Source: Prolixibacteraceae bacterium | GTDB lineage: Bacteria > Bacteroidota > Bacteroidia > Bacteroidales > Prolixibacteraceae | Direction of reading: 5' to 3' | Length of the DNA: 32,152 nt | Assembly (NCBI GenBank): GCA_025355875.1 | Contig: JANXYV010000199.1 | Location: 1-32,152 of the forward strand | Shown here: positions 31,080-32,152 of the stretch, piece by piece | Position numbering within the stretch: position 1 is the first letter of the stretch | Layout: every line of letters starts with the position of its first letter | Notes under the pieces: model-generated | What the model was told of the DNA's origin: nothing | What the model saw: the letters and a program-made list of their open reading frames with translations, nothing else | Databases searched by the model: none | Made by a program: the position numbers and the translations under genes

Positions 31080-31087
31080 TATATTTG
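31080..31087 (+). promoter_or_regulatory. -7 promoter box of fabD
   Basis: TATATTTG fits TAnnTTTG exactly, 26 nt before the ATG of fabD. A -33 TTTG is not evident. The rest of the 283-nt spacer is AT-rich, with an imperfect hairpin near 30966-31007. Confidence 0.55.
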
Positions 31088-31113
31088 CCGCCTGTAATTT
31101 TAAAACCACAAAA

Positions 31114-31998
31114 ATGAAAGCATACGTTTTTCCAGGGCAGGGCGCTCAATTCCCCGGTATGGGCAAAGATTTGTACGAAAAATCCCCTTTAGCCAAAGAA
31201 CTTTTCGAGAAAGCCAACGAAATCTTAGGATTCAGGATCACTGACATCATGTTCAACGGAACTGAAGAAGATCTGAAACAAACCAAAGTAACACAACCAG
31301 CGATCTTTTTACATTCGGTTTTATTGGCCAGAACCCTCGAAAACTTTCAGCCTGAAATGGTTGCCGGACATTCACTGGGCGAATTTTCTGCATTGGTGGC
31401 TAATGGCGCTTTGAGTTTTGAAGATGGCTTGCTCCTGGTTTCAAAACGTGCACAAGCCATGCAAAAAGCCTGCGAAAAGGAACCTTCTACCATGGCCGCT
31501 ATTGTTGGTTTAGATGACGAGATCGTGGAAGAAGTATGTGCTTCGATCGATGAAGTGGTGGTTCCGGCCAATTACAATTGCCCCGGACAACTGGTGATTT
31601 CCGGATCATTTGCCGGCATCGACAAAGCCTGCGAAGCATTGACTGCCCACGGTGCGAAACGCGCCCTGAAATTGCCTGTTGGCGGAGCATTCCATTCACC
31701 TTTAATGGAACCTGCCCGCGAAGAATTGGCTGCGGCCATCGAAGCAACACCATTCTCTGTGCCGGTTTGCCCCATTTATCAAAACGTAAATGCTGCTCCA
31801 ACTTCTGATCCTGCCACAATCAAGCAAAACCTGATTTCACAACTTACTGCTCCGGTTCGATGGACCCAGACTGCTAAAAATATGATTGAGGATGGCGCAA
31901 CCCTATTCACCGAAATCGGACCAGGAAAAGTTCTTCAGGGACTGATCAAAAAGGTTGACCGCAATGCCGAAGTTGCAGGTGTACAAAGCTTTGAATAG
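31114..31998 (+). CDS. fabD: Malonyl-CoA-acyl carrier protein transacylase
   Basis: 294 residues, close to the usual FabD length. It moves malonyl from CoA to ACP for fatty acid synthesis. The GQGAQ loop is at FPGQGAQFPGMG (6-17), the nucleophile is S87 in GHSLGEF and the catalytic His is H194 in GAFHSPLM, with R112 region KRAQAMQ aligning to the substrate carboxylate-binding arginine. No other fab gene is in the window. A probable IS element starts within about 16 nt of its stop codon, so its native downstream region has been replaced. Confidence 0.97.
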   Translation: MKAYVFPGQGAQFPGMGKDLYEKSPLAKELFEKANEILGFRITDIMFNGTEEDLKQTKVTQPAIFLHSVLLARTLENFQPEMVAGHSLGEFSALVANGALSFEDGLLLVSKRAQAMQKACEKEPSTMAAIVGLDDEIVEEVCASIDEVVVPANYNCPGQLVISGSFAGIDKACEALTAHGAKRALKLPVGGAFHSPLMEPAREELAAAIEATPFSVPVCPIYQNVNAAPTSDPATIKQNLISQLTAPVRWTQTAKNMIEDGATLFTEIGPGKVLQGLIKKVDRNAEVAGVQSFE

Positions 31999-32013
31999 AT
32001 AAATGAAACTCCC

Positions 32014-32152
32014 TAGTGTCATGTCAACAATCATATGACGGATAAAGTCTCTTAAGTTTTACACGAGCCTTCTCTGAGGTAAACTGCCAGTTAATTTTCT
32101 TGTCAAATCCATTGCGAGCCTTTTCCCAGGCTTCAGCTTCATCCCGGACTTT
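32014..32152 (-). mobile_element. Probable IS630-type insertion sequence, right part cut by window edge
   Basis: The end of an insertion sequence whose transposase runs off the window. The boundary is placed at the TA (32014-32015) preceding GTGTCATGTCAACAA because IS630-family elements insert at TA and their transposase stop lies close to or inside the terminal repeat; the repeat partner is not visible, so the exact end is inferred. Confidence 0.45.
32024..32152 (-). CDS. Transposase C-terminal fragment (IS630-like)
   Basis: Forty-two codons plus a TGA stop (minus strand) open to the window edge. The end reads INWQFTSEKARVKLKRLYPS, a recognisable C-terminal signature of IS630/Tc1-mariner-type DDE transposases (WQFT..DAR.KLK.LYP). 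The upstream catalytic DDE residues are outside the window. This frame is too short for a usual ORF filter. Confidence 0.6.
   Translation of the reverse strand, partial: KVRDEAEAWEKARNGFDKKINWQFTSEKARVKLKRLYPSYDC

Noticed and set aside
1-32152. CRISPR array, prophage or defence system
   Set aside because: No regularly spaced repeats of CRISPR length, no phage structural or integrase genes, and no nuclease-helicase or toxin-antitoxin pairs among the genes.

Overview
The window looks like a chromosomal segment of a Bacteroidota bacterium, most likely of the Bacteroidales/Marinilabiliales (Prolixibacteraceae-like) kind. This is inferred from gene content (DUF4301, DUF748, DUF3500, a TPR-rich soluble protein, RNase Y beside ZapA, SpeA-type arginine decarboxylase), from A-rich start contexts without strong Shine-Dalgarno sequences, and from repeated TAnnTTTG -7 boxes, the Bacteroidota sigma-ABfr promoter signature. 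No database search was possible, so names rest on recognised motifs.

Layout. 1-5250 (+): a class V aminotransferase/cysteine desulfurase-like enzyme, then small ferredoxin-like or NTF2-like proteins and a DUF3500 protein, closed by a strong terminator. Three of the small genes (2045, 2486, 2820) carry nearly the same roughly 31-nt leader motif at nearly constant distance from the start codon. 5259-12321 (-): a decayed copy of the topB 3' end, an ST7-like protein, topoisomerase III, a GyrI-like protein, a DUF1080 protein, a CvfB-like S1 protein, a cupin, a LutA-like protein and tRNA-Trp. 12665-13105 (+): a small outer-membrane-type protein. 13193-16684 (-): arginine decarboxylase SpeA and the 23S rRNA m5U methyltransferase RlmD. 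16969-19149 (+) and 19138-20076 (-): a DUF748/AsmA-like protein and a TIGR01212 radical SAM protein, converging with a 12-bp overlap. 20380-24256 (+): DUF4301, a TPR protein and phosphosulfolactate synthase. 24359-26627 (-): RNase Y, ZapA and a ZapB-like coiled coil. 26766-31998 (+): an M23 peptidase translationally overlapped by AnmK, a Cys/Met-metabolism PLP lyase, and FabD. 32014-32152: the end of a probable IS630-type element.

Most genes are housekeeping: cell wall turnover and recycling (M23 plus AnmK), division (ZapA and partner), RNA processing and modification (RNase Y, RlmD, tRNA-Trp), polyamine synthesis (SpeA) and fatty acid synthesis (FabD). The least explained parts are the repeated leader motif at 1994-2803, the rearranged topB 3' end around the ST7-like gene, the structured rny-zapA spacer, and GATAC-type heptamer arrays between genes. 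I saw no CRISPR array, prophage, defence island or secondary-metabolite cluster.
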